NCBI RefSeq assembly: GCF_900459175.1
Contig: NZ_UHFA01000002.1
Coordinates: forward strand, 620,001-684,000
DNA: 64,000 bases
Source: Streptococcus downei MFe28
GTDB taxonomy: Bacteria > Bacillota > Bacilli > Lactobacillales > Streptococcaceae
Direction: 5' to 3'
This document shows, piece after piece, positions 1-9,212 of this stretch; position 1 is the stretch's first letter, and each line of letters starts with the position of its first letter. A program made the translations under genes and the position numbers. The notes beneath the pieces are model-generated. The model searched no databases, was not told where the DNA came from, and was given only the letters and a program-made list of their open reading frames with translations.

Positions 1-163
1 TATGACTGAGGAGCAAATCATGTCCATCCTCTTGACCAACCAATACTTGGATACTCTCAATACCTTCGCTAACCACGGTAATCAAACCCTCTTCTTGCCA
101 AATAATCCAGAAGGGATAGAAGATATCCGCACGCAAATCCTCTCGGCCCTCAAGGCTAAATAG
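1..163 (+). CDS. SPFH/Band 7 domain protein, C-terminal fragment
   Basis: The window opens inside a gene read in frame 2 that ends at the TAG at 161-163, giving about 53 residues. The fragment contains the segment SILLTNQYLDTLN and ends in IRTQILSALKAK. From memory this matches the C-terminal tail of streptococcal SPFH (stomatin/prohibitin-like) membrane-associated proteins. The SPFH core lies outside the window, so the family call rests on the tail alone. An intrinsic terminator follows directly, so this is the end of its transcript. Confidence 0.6.
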   Translation, partial: MTEEQIMSILLTNQYLDTLNTFANHGNQTLFLPNNPEGIEDIRTQILSALKAK

Positions 164-180
164 GATTTGAATAGTTAAAA

Positions 181-211
181 GGCCCGCTCCCATTAATGGG
201 GGTGGGTCTTT
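181..211 (+). terminator. Rho-independent terminator of the SPFH gene
   Basis: GGCCCGCTCCCATTAATGGG starts a GC-rich hairpin that closes with GGTGGGTC and runs into a short T stretch, 17 bases after the stop codon. Confidence 0.75.
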
Positions 212-296
212 GTCTAGGTATTCGGTATTCGTTTGTAATGAGAAAATTTTCTTAACTGAAGAGGTTTTGATTGATTAGATTGAAAAATACCCCTAG

Positions 297-1712
297 TTAG
301 AGAGATTTCTCCTTGGGTTTAGTCTTGTTTTCAGAATTCTTTAGTGGCTTGAAGCCTGTCAGGCTAAGACCGACAACCAGGCCGATGACTGCAAAACTAA
401 TCCAGCCCATATTGTAACTACCTAATGGTAGGGTCTTAGTGAAGAAGTTGGTCAGAGCACTTGGCAAGATGAAGAGCTGGGTTTGAGCTGACAAGGTACT
501 GAAGGCATCAAAGAGTCCTGCAATGGCAGTGAACCCGAGAGTTGCCTTGTAAACTAGAGGGTTGTAACCAATCCATTTTTTCAAGAAGATGAGAATGACG
601 GTTACGATAGTCAGTGGGTATAGCAGATAAAGAACGGGAATTGACCATTTGATAATTTGATCAAGGCCGCCGAAATAAAGGATAATGCCAATCAGGGTGA
701 AAGCAGTTGCCCAGACAATGTGAGAAACCTTAGGAAAGACCTTGTGGAAATATTCAGCACAAGCGGTAATCAAGCCGGTAGCTGTTGTCAGGCAAGCCAA
801 GAAAATGGCCATCCCTAGAACGATTTGCCCTAGGTTACCCATATAGTGGGCGGCTGATTGAATGAGGACAGGTCCACCATCAGAAATTGGGGCAGAGTCT
901 TGGGTAAAGATGCCTTTTGAGAGCTCAAAGAGAGACTGAGAGCTTGCTCCTATACGGGCAACAAAGATATAGATGGCTGCCAAAATAATGGCTGAGATAA
1001 TACCCGATTTGAGGGTCAGACTGGCAACTTCGTTTGCGGTCTTAGCCCCGTGTCCCTTGGCAGCGTCAATAACCAGGATAGCGAAGGACAAAGAAGCCAA
1101 GGCATCCATGGTGCTATAGCCCTGAATCAAGCCAGTGACAAAGGGCAGGCTCTTGAAACTATCACTGACAGCTGGAGAAGCATTGTGGGCAGCGCCGATA
1201 TGACCAGCAGGGGAAATAAAGGAAGCAAGGATCAAGATGCCTAAAAAAATCAAGAGGGCAGGGGTCAGATATTTCCCAATCCGGTCAGCAATCTTACTTG
1301 GCCGAACAGCAATCAGATAGGAGAGTCCAAAGAAGACCAGACCGTAGATGATGTGGGCGACTTGACCGCTACCAAAGAAGGGTTTAATCCCAATCTCATA
1401 GGAAACGGCTCCGGTCCGAGGGATGGCAAAGAAGGGGCCGATGGTCAGGTAGAGGGCAATGGCAAAGAAGAGGGCATAAGCCTTAGAAGCCGGTCTGGCG
1501 ATGGACTCCACATCGCTTTTGCCTGAGTAAGCTACGGCCACAACCCCTAGCAGGGGCAGAGATACTCCAGTAATACAGAAGCCAAGGATAGCCAAAGCCA
1601 AGTTTGTTCCAGAGTAAATTCCCAGATAAGCAGGGAAGATTAGGTTACCGGCCCCAAAGAAGAGGGCGAAGAGCATGAATCCAATGGTCCAGTAGGTGGA
1701 TTTTTTTTGCAT
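297..1712 (-). CDS. brnQ: Branched-chain amino acid:cation symporter BrnQ
   Basis: A 471-residue integral membrane protein that takes up leucine, isoleucine and valine together with a cation. It opens with STYWTIGFMLFALFFGAGN, the characteristic LIVCS-family N-terminus, and shows about twelve hydrophobic segments ending in a lysine-rich cytoplasmic tail (KNSENKTKPKEKS). The reading frame extends four codons upstream to a TTG, but GGAGG lies seven bases before the ATG at 1712, so that ATG is the preferred start. The gene stands alone with its own consensus promoter at 1781-1810. Length and topology are those of intact family members. Confidence 0.93.
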   Translation of the reverse strand: MQKKSTYWTIGFMLFALFFGAGNLIFPAYLGIYSGTNLALAILGFCITGVSLPLLGVVAVAYSGKSDVESIARPASKAYALFFAIALYLTIGPFFAIPRTGAVSYEIGIKPFFGSGQVAHIIYGLVFFGLSYLIAVRPSKIADRIGKYLTPALLIFLGILILASFISPAGHIGAAHNASPAVSDSFKSLPFVTGLIQGYSTMDALASLSFAILVIDAAKGHGAKTANEVASLTLKSGIISAIILAAIYIFVARIGASSQSLFELSKGIFTQDSAPISDGGPVLIQSAAHYMGNLGQIVLGMAIFLACLTTATGLITACAEYFHKVFPKVSHIVWATAFTLIGIILYFGGLDQIIKWSIPVLYLLYPLTIVTVILIFLKKWIGYNPLVYKATLGFTAIAGLFDAFSTLSAQTQLFILPSALTNFFTKTLPLGSYNMGWISFAVIGLVVGLSLTGFKPLKNSENKTKPKEKSL

Positions 1713-1780
1713 AATTTCCTCCAATAGAATTTGGGCAAAATTAAAATTGCCTATAATTGTGTAAAATTGTTTGACAGTTC

Positions 1781-1810
1781 ATTATAGCAGGCAAAAGTTG
1801 AGGCTGTCAA
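1781..1810 (-). promoter_or_regulatory. brnQ promoter
   Basis: On the minus strand TTGACA (1805-1810) and TATAAT (1781-1786) are both perfect consensus boxes, separated by 18 bases. The transcript would have a leader of about 60 nt before the brnQ ATG. Confidence 0.75.
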
Positions 1811-1812
1811 TT

Positions 1813-2029
1813 GGTAAAGTTGCCCTAGTTTAAAAAATCAAGGGCAACTAGGTTTGCTCAAGCGCTATTATCGACCGCTTGAGCCTCCCGTCGTCAAGGG
1901 ACCAAGCCAGTCTATCCTTTTCATCAAGACTGGCTAGGAAAGCCACCAAGATAAGGCCTCAGGCTATGCTTTGAAATCCGGTAGGGGTCTTGCGGTTCTC
2001 CTTGCTTGGTCATTAGATGCTCTTGTATA
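1813..2029. other. Intergenic stretch without recognised gene
   Basis: About 220 bases lie between the brnQ promoter and the importer terminator. I see no ORF with a ribosome binding site. A short inverted pair around 1823-1853 (CCCTAGTTT / CAACTAGG) is too weak to name. The GC content is ordinary for this genome. Confidence 0.4.
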
Positions 2030-2066
2030 AAGAAAACCTCCACAAGGTTGATTTTTTCTGTGGAGG
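2030..2066 (-). terminator. Terminator of the amino acid importer operon
   Basis: On the minus strand CCTCCACAG pairs with CTTGTGGAGG and is followed by TTTTCTTT. It lies about 20 bases past the ATPase stop codon. Confidence 0.8.
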
Positions 2067-2084
2067 TGAGTTGAATTTTTTGTT

Positions 2085-2825
2085 TTAGCCTAGGAAGCGT
2101 TGTAGGAATTCCTTGGTGCGGGCTTCTTGGGGATTTTCAAAGATTTGTTGGGGCGTGCCTTGCTCGGCGATGACACCTTTGTCCATGAAGATGACCCGAT
2201 CAGAAACTTCTTTGGCGAATTCCATTTCGTGAGTTACAATCAGCATGGTCAGACCAGATTTGGCTAGGTCTTGCATGGTTTTGAGAACTTCACCGACCAT
2301 CTCAGGGTCTAAGGCTGAGGTCGGTTCGTCAAAAAGGATAGCTTCTGGATTGACTGACAGGGCGCGTGCGATGGCCACCCTTTGCTTTTGTCCCCCTGAG
2401 AGCTGGGCTGGTTTGGCCTTCCAGTATTGCTCGCTCATGCCGACCTTTTCTAGGTTGGCATGAGCAATCTTGGTGGCTTCGGCCTTATCACGCTTGAGAA
2501 CGGTTGTCTGAGGGACAATAGCATTGTCTAAGACATTGAGGTTGGCAAAGAGGTTGAAGGATTGGAAAACCATGCCCAGTCTTTCGCGGTAAGTGGTCAG
2601 GTCGTAACCTTTTTCCAAGACGTTTTGGCCATGATAGAGAATTTGTCCTTCGGTTGGGTCTTCTAAAAGGTTGATAGACCGCAGGAAAGTTGATTTCCCT
2701 GAACCTGAGCTCCCAATGATGGAAATAACTTCTCCCTTATTGACGCTGAGAGAGATGTCCTTGAGGACTTCATTTTGTCCATAGGATTTTTTTAAATGCT
2801 TGATTTCTAAAATTGGATCTGCCAT
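2085..2825 (-). CDS. Polar amino acid ABC transporter ATP-binding protein (GlnQ type)
   Basis: A 246-residue ABC ATPase that powers the importer encoded just upstream. Walker A is GSSGSGKST (about residue 37), the signature is LSGGQKQR (about 142), Walker B is [14 protein letters not shown], and the switch histidine is in IVTHEME. This pattern is typical of the polar amino acid uptake subfamily. Its ATG shares one base with the stop codon of the permease gene (TAATG), so translation is coupled. The substrate (glutamine, glutamate or another amino acid) cannot be told from sequence. An ATPase-permease pair of this type lies near uppP in S. mutans as I recall it. Confidence 0.93.
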   Translation of the reverse strand: MADPILEIKHLKKSYGQNEVLKDISLSVNKGEVISIIGSSGSGKSTFLRSINLLEDPTEGQILYHGQNVLEKGYDLTTYRERLGMVFQSFNLFANLNVLDNAIVPQTTVLKRDKAEATKIAHANLEKVGMSEQYWKAKPAQLSGGQKQRVAIARALSVNPEAILFDEPTSALDPEMVGEVLKTMQDLAKSGLTMLIVTHEMEFAKEVSDRVIFMDKGVIAEQGTPQQIFENPQEARTKEFLQRFLG

Positions 2826-4369
2826 TAGTGGGCACCTCCTTGGGTGTAATTATCTTGGTCCAGACGGTGTTCCAGATAACGCAGGATACGGGTTACTGTG
2901 AAGGTCAGGATAAAGTAGATAACAGCGATGATGAGGAAGGTTTGGAAATACTTGTAGGTCTGGGTGGCCACGGTATTACCAGAGAAGTAAAGCTCGACAA
3001 CGGAGATAACATTGAGGACTGAGGTATCCTTGATGTTGATGACGAATTCGTTCCCTGTAGCTGGTAAGATATTTCTCACTACCTGAGGCAGGACAACCTT
3101 GCGCATGGTTTGTCCGTGGCTGAATCCAAGGGCGGTGGCCGCCTCGAATTGTCCCTTATCAACGGCGTAGATACCACCACGAACGATTTCACTCATGTAG
3201 GCACCTGTATTGATGGAAACAATGAAGATAGCGGCCCAGGTCCGGTCCAGATTGACTCCGAAGGCTTGGGCAGTCCCATAGTAGATAACCATGGCTTGAA
3301 CAATCATTGGGGTACCGCGGAAGATTTCAATATAGACATTGAGAATCCAGCCGAAGACCTTTTGCAGGAGGGCTAGCGCCTTGTTGCCTGCTTGTGGCGC
3401 TGTTCGGTAGACACCGATTAAGAGGCCAATGACCAAGCCGACCAAGGTACCGACAATCGAAATGAGGAGGGTAATTCCAGTTCCACGCAAGAATTGGTGC
3501 CAGTTGTTTTTGAGAATGGTCCAGGCTTGACCGAGGAAGCCGGTTTCTTTCTTGCTGTTAGACGGCTGCTGGGTAATCATCTTATCCATGAGCTTGAGCC
3601 GTTCTTTTTCTGGAATGGTCGCCAGGATTTGATTGACTTTTTCTTGGGTTGCCGTGTCATCCTTGCGCAGACCAACAGAAAGGGCGGTGTCTGAAGGATT
3701 GGTTTTGAAGCCCTCTTTGAGGGAAACCATCTTGAAATCCTTGCTAGAAGCCATAGCTGTCTTGGCTTCTGGCCTTTCAGAAACATAGGCATCGATAACG
3801 CCTGATGAGAGGGCCTGCCGCATTTGCGAGAAGTCTCCCATGGCCGTTTGTTTTTTGACCCCTGAAATTTGGTCAATCAGACCGTAGAGATAAACCCCTT
3901 GCTGGGCAGTGACCTTAGCTCCCCTGAAGTCAGAGAGTTTGGTCGCACTGGCATACTTACTATCAGACTTAACAACAAGGACAGGCTCACTGGTATAGTA
4001 GCTATTAGAAAAGTTAATTTCTTTCTTGCGCTCTTCGGTTGGGCTCATCCCAGCGATAATGAGGTCAATTTTCTTGGAAGTCAAGGCAGGTAGGAGGCCA
4101 TCCCATTTGGTCTTGACCACCAGAAGCTTCTTGCCCATGCCCTTGGCAATTTTTTTACCAATTTGGACATCGTAGCCATTGGCATATTGCTGGCTACCTT
4201 CAATAGGGACGGCCCCGTTGGAGTCGTCATTTTGAGTCCAGTTGAAAGGGGCGTAGGCGGCTTCCATCCCGACACGCAGGTACTCATCAGCCTTAGCTGT
4301 AGACAGTCCTCCAAAGAGGATGGCCAGAGCTAAAATCAGACTGAAACTTATTTTTTTAATGTGATTCAT
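2825..4369 (-). CDS. Fused amino acid ABC substrate-binding protein and permease (GlnP type)
   Basis: A 514-residue two-domain protein. Residues 1-27 form a cleavable signal (ending TAKADE), about 30-265 form an SBP_bac_3 receptor domain that stays tethered to the membrane, and about 290-505 form a polar amino acid permease domain with the [16 protein letters not shown] helix and the EAA-like stretch [20 protein letters not shown]. The fusion is usual in lactic bacteria. TAGGAG precedes the ATG. It is the first gene of a two-gene operon with the ATPase. A promoter lies at 4429-4457. Confidence 0.93.
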   Translation of the reverse strand: MNHIKKISFSLILALAILFGGLSTAKADEYLRVGMEAAYAPFNWTQNDDSNGAVPIEGSQQYANGYDVQIGKKIAKGMGKKLLVVKTKWDGLLPALTSKKIDLIIAGMSPTEERKKEINFSNSYYTSEPVLVVKSDSKYASATKLSDFRGAKVTAQQGVYLYGLIDQISGVKKQTAMGDFSQMRQALSSGVIDAYVSERPEAKTAMASSKDFKMVSLKEGFKTNPSDTALSVGLRKDDTATQEKVNQILATIPEKERLKLMDKMITQQPSNSKKETGFLGQAWTILKNNWHQFLRGTGITLLISIVGTLVGLVIGLLIGVYRTAPQAGNKALALLQKVFGWILNVYIEIFRGTPMIVQAMVIYYGTAQAFGVNLDRTWAAIFIVSINTGAYMSEIVRGGIYAVDKGQFEAATALGFSHGQTMRKVVLPQVVRNILPATGNEFVINIKDTSVLNVISVVELYFSGNTVATQTYKYFQTFLIIAVIYFILTFTVTRILRYLEHRLDQDNYTQGGAH

Positions 4370-4428
4370 CTCTTACTCCTATGAATAGCTTGAAACATAA
4401 ATCAAGGCATAAATATACATACTACCCT

Positions 4429-4457
4429 ATTTTACAGGAAATAAGGGAGTATTTCAA
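4429..4457 (-). promoter_or_regulatory. Promoter of the amino acid importer operon
   Basis: Minus-strand TTGAAA (4452-4457) and TAAAAT (4429-4434) are spaced by exactly 17 bases, about 60 bases before the permease start codon. Confidence 0.65.
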
Positions 4458-4540
4458 TGGGAGGTGCTTGGTTTTTTCAGCCATGCTAGGTGCCCAGTTT
4501 TTCGCCTTAAAAAATACTTTATAGGCCCAAGGCTGGGCTG

Positions 4541-4952
4541 CTTTGCCGTACCTACTGAGGAAAGCGAAGCTTTCCCTATTTCCAACCTCAAAAGGTCTTC
4601 CCAGACCTTTTGAGCTACCTGCAGTTCGTGCAACGCAGAGCAAAGTTGGTCGATTTCACCAACTTTGCGAGGTTAGTAAGGAAGCAAGGCAATCGCTATG
4701 GAGATTGCCGTTTGGGAGTAAGACAGAAGGGCTTTGACAGCTGTCAAAACCTTTGTCACCTCACACCTTTTTATTTTAAGGTGTCGGCTAAGACAGTCCA
4801 CCGGACTGTCTTACTACCCCAGCAAGGGTGACTAGCTGTCTGCTGTGCCACATCTGGCGCAAAGATAGCAGACACCTACTGCGACATCAGTCACTTTAGT
4901 GACTTGATGTCATTGCTCCTTGCCTTGGCTATTTTTGATTTTTATTGAGTAT
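4541..4952 (+). repeat. BOX-like repeat, copy A (5' end missing)
   Basis: This copy starts at the internal CTTTGCCGTACCTACTGAGG segment and runs to the terminal TTTTTATTGAGTAT. It is a string of short hairpins: AAAGCGAAGCTTT; AAAAGGTCTTCCCAGACCTTTT; CAAAGTTGG...CCAACTTTG; GGCAATC...GATTGCC; TTTGACAGCTGTCAAA; AGACAGTCC...GGACTGTCT; GACATCAGTCAC...GTGACTTGATGTC. Seven more copies occur in the window. Small ORFs inside it are fortuitous. The first hairpins and the terminus resemble pneumococcal boxA and boxC. Confidence 0.85.
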
Positions 4953-5135
4953 TATTGAGACTTGTATTGCCCTGGGCAAGGAAAAATAGGTGGGCTCTGT
5001 CTGGGCCAAGCTGGGCAGAAGCAAACTAGTACTTGCCATTTGTCCTACTAGCAAGGATGGGGACCCTCGACTTGCTAGAGAACGTGACCCAGGGGCTATT
5101 TTATACGAATTCTACTTAAAGAAGGTTAAAAAGTG

Positions 5136-5144
5136 TGGTAGAAT
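5136..5144 (+). promoter_or_regulatory. Extended -10 promoter of the DUF2207 gene
   Basis: TGGTAGAAT is an extended -10 element about 40 bases before the start codon. No good -35 box is present, as is common with extended -10 promoters. Confidence 0.5.
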
Positions 5145-5182
5145 AAGGGAAATTGTCAAGAGGAAAGGAGATACTTAATCTG

Positions 5183-7102
5183 ATGACAAAGAAATTTCTA
5201 CTGGCTATAGCCTTGTTTCTGTCGCTCTTGGTCTTGGCTCCTAAGACTTATGCAGACGAGGTTGACTATAAAATCAGCCGTTATGACGGCCTCTTGGAAA
5301 TTCAGAAGGATAATACAGCAACCTTTACGCAAACGATAACCTATGATTTTGACTCTAGTTACAATGGTCAATATGTCAGCTTAGGTCATGCTGGCCAGAT
5401 GCCTAGGGAGTTTTCAATTGATGAAAAGCAGGTAGGGGCTGAAGTCACCAAAAACAATGGTTCGATCTTTAGTCCAAAGACTAGCTTAGAAAAGATAAAC
5501 GATGGTTATCGTCTTAAAATTTACAATGGTGGTCAGGATGGGGATCGTGTCAAGGTCAAGGTGACCTGGCATCTCAAGCATCTCCTGCGCCTCCACCAGG
5601 ATATTGCTGAACTGAACTGGAAACCTATCACCGACTGGGATGTTCCCCTACACCATGTCAGTTTTCAGGTGAAGGCTCCTCAAACTAAGCAGACAGATCT
5701 TTTTGCCCATCTAGGGTATTTACAGCCTAAGCCAACCATTTCTAAAGACGAAGTTGGCTATAAGGTTAGCGCCGATTATATCGGTCAGGGTCAGCCTTTT
5801 GAGTTGCATGCTTATTGGGATGTGGCTGGTTTTACAGGAGCTAAGGATGACCAGAAGAAGGCTTTGGCTAGCTTCCAAGCTACTGAAGTTAGGATTAAGC
5901 AAAAGACTAAGGGCTATCAAAAGGTTTTCTATTTTATCATTCCGCTTTCTCTGACCCTTTTGCTCCTCCTTGGCCTCCTAATTTTTACCTATTATAAGTG
6001 GTCAATTCGTCCTAAAAAAAGTGGTTTAAAGTGGCTCTATGAAGCACCAGATGATTGGTCACCCCAGCTGGTTGCCTCAGTCGTCTATAGTACGGATTGG
6101 TCTGAGGTAAATCCTACTATTACGGGTAGTAGGGGAAGGCTGAAATTTGAAAATATGGTACAAGCCAGTCTGCTGGATTTAATTGATCGTGGCCATTTGG
6201 AGGTTGAGTACTTTGAAGGTGAGCCATGGCTTCGCCATGTCCATTCTGAACATTTATCATCTGCTGAACGAACTTTCTTAGAAATGGCTATGGGAGCTCA
6301 TATAGGTGATAAACTGGCGATGGCTGATTTATTCCCTGCTTATCGAGTTGATAAAAAAATTAGTGTCAAAAATGGCTATAGTGTTGAAGAGGTCAATCGC
6401 TATGGTCGTCGAATGACTTCTACCTTCAAAAGAGATTTAGCGGAATTGACCCGAGCTGTAGTAGAGGATAAGGAGGCCTTAGGCCTAGATGACTACTATA
6501 GGCCCTTAAGCTCTGGTGAAAATGGGCGACGCTCTCTAAGTTTCATCCTTCTATCTTTAGCCATGTTTAGCTCCTTTGTTTCTCTTGTTTATGCTGGAAG
6601 TACAGGCTTATTGACTAGCTTAAATTGGCTTATGATTTTGGGGTATCTTGCTCTGTTTCTACTGACCCTTGCCTTTATAATTGCCTTCTCTCTAGTTAGT
6701 TGGTTTGATAAGCAGGATGGAACTCCACGAAAAGAAGTAGAAAGTGATTATCAGGCTTGGCAGGCCTTCCATCGGATGATTAAGGACATCAAACGCTTTG
6801 ACAAGGCTCAGTTAGAGTCCATTGTCGTTTGGAATCGAATCCTCGTTTACGCAACGCTTTTTGGCTATGCTAAGCAGGTTGAAAAGGTGCTTAGACTCTA
6901 CGATATTGAGCTTCCTCATCAAGTTAATCAATATTTAAACGGCAACCTTTTCTCCTATCTCTACCTTTCCTCCCAAAACTTTGCTAACTTTGGCCATCAG
7001 GCCCAAGCTGCTCAGAGTTTTCACGTTTCCTCAGGAGGCGGTTTCTCTGGTGGTGGTGGCTTCTCCGGTGGCGGAGGAGGCGGTGGGGGCGGAGCCTTCT
7101 AA
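5183..7102 (+). CDS. DUF2207 domain membrane protein with glycine-rich tail
   Basis: A 639-residue predicted membrane protein of unknown function. It has a signal peptide (KKFLLAIALFLSLLVLAPKTYA), an extracellular N-terminal DUF2207 beta-rich domain, a membrane helix near residues 245-270 followed by WSIRPKK, a cytoplasmic part, two further helices near 450-515, and a C-terminal run of Gly/Ser/Phe ending in nine glycines and AF. Such glycine tails are typical of DUF2207/YciQ-type proteins. The frame extends to a TTG at 5153, but AGGAAAGGAG at 5161-5170 favours the ATG at 5183. A gene of this family lies beside uppP in S. mutans as I recall. Confidence 0.8.
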   Translation: MTKKFLLAIALFLSLLVLAPKTYADEVDYKISRYDGLLEIQKDNTATFTQTITYDFDSSYNGQYVSLGHAGQMPREFSIDEKQVGAEVTKNNGSIFSPKTSLEKINDGYRLKIYNGGQDGDRVKVKVTWHLKHLLRLHQDIAELNWKPITDWDVPLHHVSFQVKAPQTKQTDLFAHLGYLQPKPTISKDEVGYKVSADYIGQGQPFELHAYWDVAGFTGAKDDQKKALASFQATEVRIKQKTKGYQKVFYFIIPLSLTLLLLLGLLIFTYYKWSIRPKKSGLKWLYEAPDDWSPQLVASVVYSTDWSEVNPTITGSRGRLKFENMVQASLLDLIDRGHLEVEYFEGEPWLRHVHSEHLSSAERTFLEMAMGAHIGDKLAMADLFPAYRVDKKISVKNGYSVEEVNRYGRRMTSTFKRDLAELTRAVVEDKEALGLDDYYRPLSSGENGRRSLSFILLSLAMFSSFVSLVYAGSTGLLTSLNWLMILGYLALFLLTLAFIIAFSLVSWFDKQDGTPRKEVESDYQAWQAFHRMIKDIKRFDKAQLESIVVWNRILVYATLFGYAKQVEKVLRLYDIELPHQVNQYLNGNLFSYLYLSSQNFANFGHQAQAAQSFHVSSGGGFSGGGGFSGGGGGGGGGAF

Positions 7103-7133
7103 CCATCCATACACTACAGGACCTTTGAATTAT

Positions 7134-7162
7134 AGAGTCGGCCCCAGTGGCTGGCTCTTTTT
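7134..7162 (+). terminator. Terminator after the DUF2207 gene
   Basis: AGAGTCGGCC pairs with GGCTGGCTCT (8 of 10, the rest wobble) and is followed by TTTTT. Confidence 0.7.
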
Positions 7163-7273
7163 GGTAACTAGCCAATGCTCCTCAAAGAAAGACTCACAAA
7201 ATCTATTGGCAAAAGTAAGCCCCTTTCCCCAGCGATTTTCTCTTCAAGAGCCATTTTAAAAGCTTCTGTTTTT

Positions 7274-7282
7274 TGCTATAAT
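7274..7282 (+). promoter_or_regulatory. Extended -10 promoter of uppP
   Basis: TGCTATAAT is a perfect extended -10 element 33 bases before the uppP start codon. Confidence 0.6.
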
Positions 7283-7314
7283 GAGGCTAATTGATTTTTA
7301 AAACAGGAGATATT

Positions 7315-8157
7315 ATGCTAGTTATCGAATTGATTAAGGCCGTTTTTCTGGGGATTGTCGAAGGAATCACCGAATGGTTACCCATTTCCAGTACGGGTCA
7401 CCTAATTTTGGTCCAGGAATTTGTCAAGCTCAACCAAGGCCATGCCTTCAATGAGCTCTTCAACATCGTTATCCAGCTGGGAGCTATCTTGGCCGTTATG
7501 GTTATCTACTTTGAACGCCTCAATCCCTTCCAAAAAGGCAAGACGACCAAGGAGGTTCGCCTGACCTGGCAGCTCTGGATGAAGGTGGTGATTGCCTGCA
7601 TCCCGTCTGCCATCATTGGTCTGCTCTTGGACGATTGGATGGATGCCCATTTTAGCAATTTTACCAGCGTGGCAACCATGCTTATTGTTTATGGGATTGC
7701 CTTTATCTGGATTGAGCGTCGCAACCGCAATGTGGAGCCCCAGGTGACTGATTTGGCTCGAATGCATTACAAGACGGCCCTCTATATCGGGCTTTTCCAG
7801 GTTCTCAGTATTATTCCTGGGACCAGTCGGTCTGGGGCGACGATTTTAGGGGCCATTCTGGTTGGTACCAGTCGGAGTGTAGCAGCGGATTTCACCTTCT
7901 TCCTAGGGATTCCCACTATGTTTGGCTATAGCGGCCTCAAGTTTGTCAAGTTTCTCCTAGAGGGCCATCACTTGACTTTTGCCCAGTGGCTGGTACTTCT
8001 GGTGGCTTCCATGGTGGCCTTTGCGGTCAGCATGGTCGTAATCAAGTTCTTGACCAACTTTGTCAAGAAGCACGATTTTACAGTATTTGGTTGGTATCGC
8101 ATTGTTCTAGGGATTGTCCTACTTCTGTACGCAGCGGCAAGGGTTTTGCCGGCCTAA
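7315..8157 (+). CDS. uppP: Undecaprenyl-diphosphatase UppP (BacA)
   Basis: A 280-residue polytopic membrane enzyme that dephosphorylates undecaprenyl diphosphate to recycle the lipid carrier used for peptidoglycan and wall polysaccharide. It confers bacitracin tolerance when abundant. The first signature is [18 protein letters not shown] (about residues 11-28), with the catalytic Glu and Ser cluster, and the second is [11 protein letters not shown] (about 168). ACAGGAG lies just before the ATG at 7315; the longer frame to 7291 lacks a ribosome binding site. It precedes mecA and rgpG, the same order as in S. mutans as I recall. Confidence 0.96.
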   Translation: MLVIELIKAVFLGIVEGITEWLPISSTGHLILVQEFVKLNQGHAFNELFNIVIQLGAILAVMVIYFERLNPFQKGKTTKEVRLTWQLWMKVVIACIPSAIIGLLLDDWMDAHFSNFTSVATMLIVYGIAFIWIERRNRNVEPQVTDLARMHYKTALYIGLFQVLSIIPGTSRSGATILGAILVGTSRSVAADFTFFLGIPTMFGYSGLKFVKFLLEGHHLTFAQWLVLLVASMVAFAVSMVVIKFLTNFVKKHDFTVFGWYRIVLGIVLLLYAAARVLPA

Positions 8158-8168
8158 AGCATAAGTTA

Positions 8169-8197
8169 AAGACTGGAAGGAAACTTTTGGTCTTTTT
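8169..8197 (+). terminator. Probable uppP terminator
   Basis: AAGAC...GTCTT encloses AAG...CTT and is followed by TTTTT. The stem is interrupted, so the hairpin is of moderate strength. Confidence 0.5.
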
Positions 8198-8203
8198 GTT
8201 TTA

Positions 8204-8268
8204 TACGTAATCTTCCAAGATTACACGTTCTTGTGGGTGAGGGCAAAGCCATCATAGGCGTTTGTCCC
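8204..8268 (+). repeat. 65-bp two-hairpin repeat, copy 1
   Basis: This segment matches 17199-17263 at about 59 of 65 positions. It holds a perfect stem GTAATCTT-CC-AAGATTAC and a second stem GGGCAAAGCC...GGCGTTTGTCCC. Both copies begin directly after a terminator-like T run. It is non-coding. Confidence 0.7.
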
Positions 8269-8350
8269 AGATGAAAGGAATTGACTTGTGTAATTGGCTT
8301 GGAAAGCCTAATCTAAATCGCTATTGTTATTGTTCAACCCTCTTGTTTCG

Positions 8351-8379
8351 TTGAACTTTTGGGCCTTTTCTTGTATAAT
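8351..8379 (+). promoter_or_regulatory. mecA promoter
   Basis: TTGAAC (8351-8356) and TATAAT (8374-8379) are separated by 17 bases. The start codon follows 30 bases later. Confidence 0.75.
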
Positions 8380-8408
8380 GTAGTAACTACTCGTGCGAGG
8401 TAAAAAAG

Positions 8409-9209
8409 ATGGAAATGAAACAGATAAATGAGTTAACCCTCAAGATTTCCGTAAGTCTTGAAGATTTGGACTCATACGGCATGGAACTAAAAGATTTCCT
8501 CATGCCTCAAGAAAAGACAGAAGAATTTTTCTATACGATTTTGGATGAATTGGATATTCCTGATAGCTTCAAATCAACAGGGATGCTGAGCTTTCGAGTG
8601 ACTCCCCGCAAGGATCGGGTTGATGTCTTTGTGACTAAGTCTGAACTCGGGGACAATTTGGATTTTGAGCAGCTGGCTCAAGATATGGGCGACCTGTCAG
8701 AAATGAATCCTGAGGATTTCTTCAAAAATCTGGAAAAGAATATGATGGCTCATGGCGATACAGAAGCCCATGAGAAATTGAAAAATTTGGAAGCCATGCT
8801 AGATGATGCCATCAGTGAATTTGCTCCTAATGACCAGCCAGATACAGTCAGCTCAGAAGATGACACAGACAGTCAGCCTTTTAAATTTAAGGAAGAAGAC
8901 CTGATTCCTGTGACCAGCTATACTCACTATGTAGCGGATTTTCCGGATTTGCGCTCGGCAATTGTAGCTGCCAAGGCTTTAGCGGTGCCAACAGAAGCCT
9001 CGGAGCTTTTTAAATCTGAAGAAGGTTACCATATGGCGGTGCTCTTTAATATTGAAGATGAGGACAAGCTCAGAGCTAAGCAACTGCAGGCTCATCTCTT
9101 AGAATATGGGGACCCTGCTAAGCATACGAGGGCCTATCTCTTGGAGCATGCCGTTAAACTGTTAGACCATACAGCGCTGAAGCAGTTGAGACGGATAGAT
9201 TTGGTGTAG
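8409..9209 (+). CDS. mecA: Adaptor protein MecA
   Basis: A 266-residue adaptor that delivers substrates to ClpC for ClpP degradation; in streptococci this includes the competence sigma factor ComX. The N-terminal substrate-binding region (ISVSLEDLDSYGMELKDF) is followed by an acidic linker near residues 105-165 (EDDTDSQPFKFKEEDL) and a C-terminal ClpC-binding region (DFPDLRSAIVAAKAL). GAGGT precedes the ATG at a good distance. rgpG starts three bases after its stop codon, so the two are co-transcribed. The link to competence is relevant because a cin-box lysin lies 6 kb downstream. Confidence 0.95.
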   Translation: MEMKQINELTLKISVSLEDLDSYGMELKDFLMPQEKTEEFFYTILDELDIPDSFKSTGMLSFRVTPRKDRVDVFVTKSELGDNLDFEQLAQDMGDLSEMNPEDFFKNLEKNMMAHGDTEAHEKLKNLEAMLDDAISEFAPNDQPDTVSSEDDTDSQPFKFKEEDLIPVTSYTHYVADFPDLRSAIVAAKALAVPTEASELFKSEEGYHMAVLFNIEDEDKLRAKQLQAHLLEYGDPAKHTRAYLLEHAVKLLDHTALKQLRRIDLV

Positions 9210-9212
9210 GGA

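Noticed and set aside
4543..4831. Small ORFs reading PYLLRKAKLSLFPTSKGLP and similar, seen at several loci
   Set aside because: They lie inside BOX-like repeats, occur in both orientations relative to the repeat, have no ribosome binding sites and break where modules are missing.
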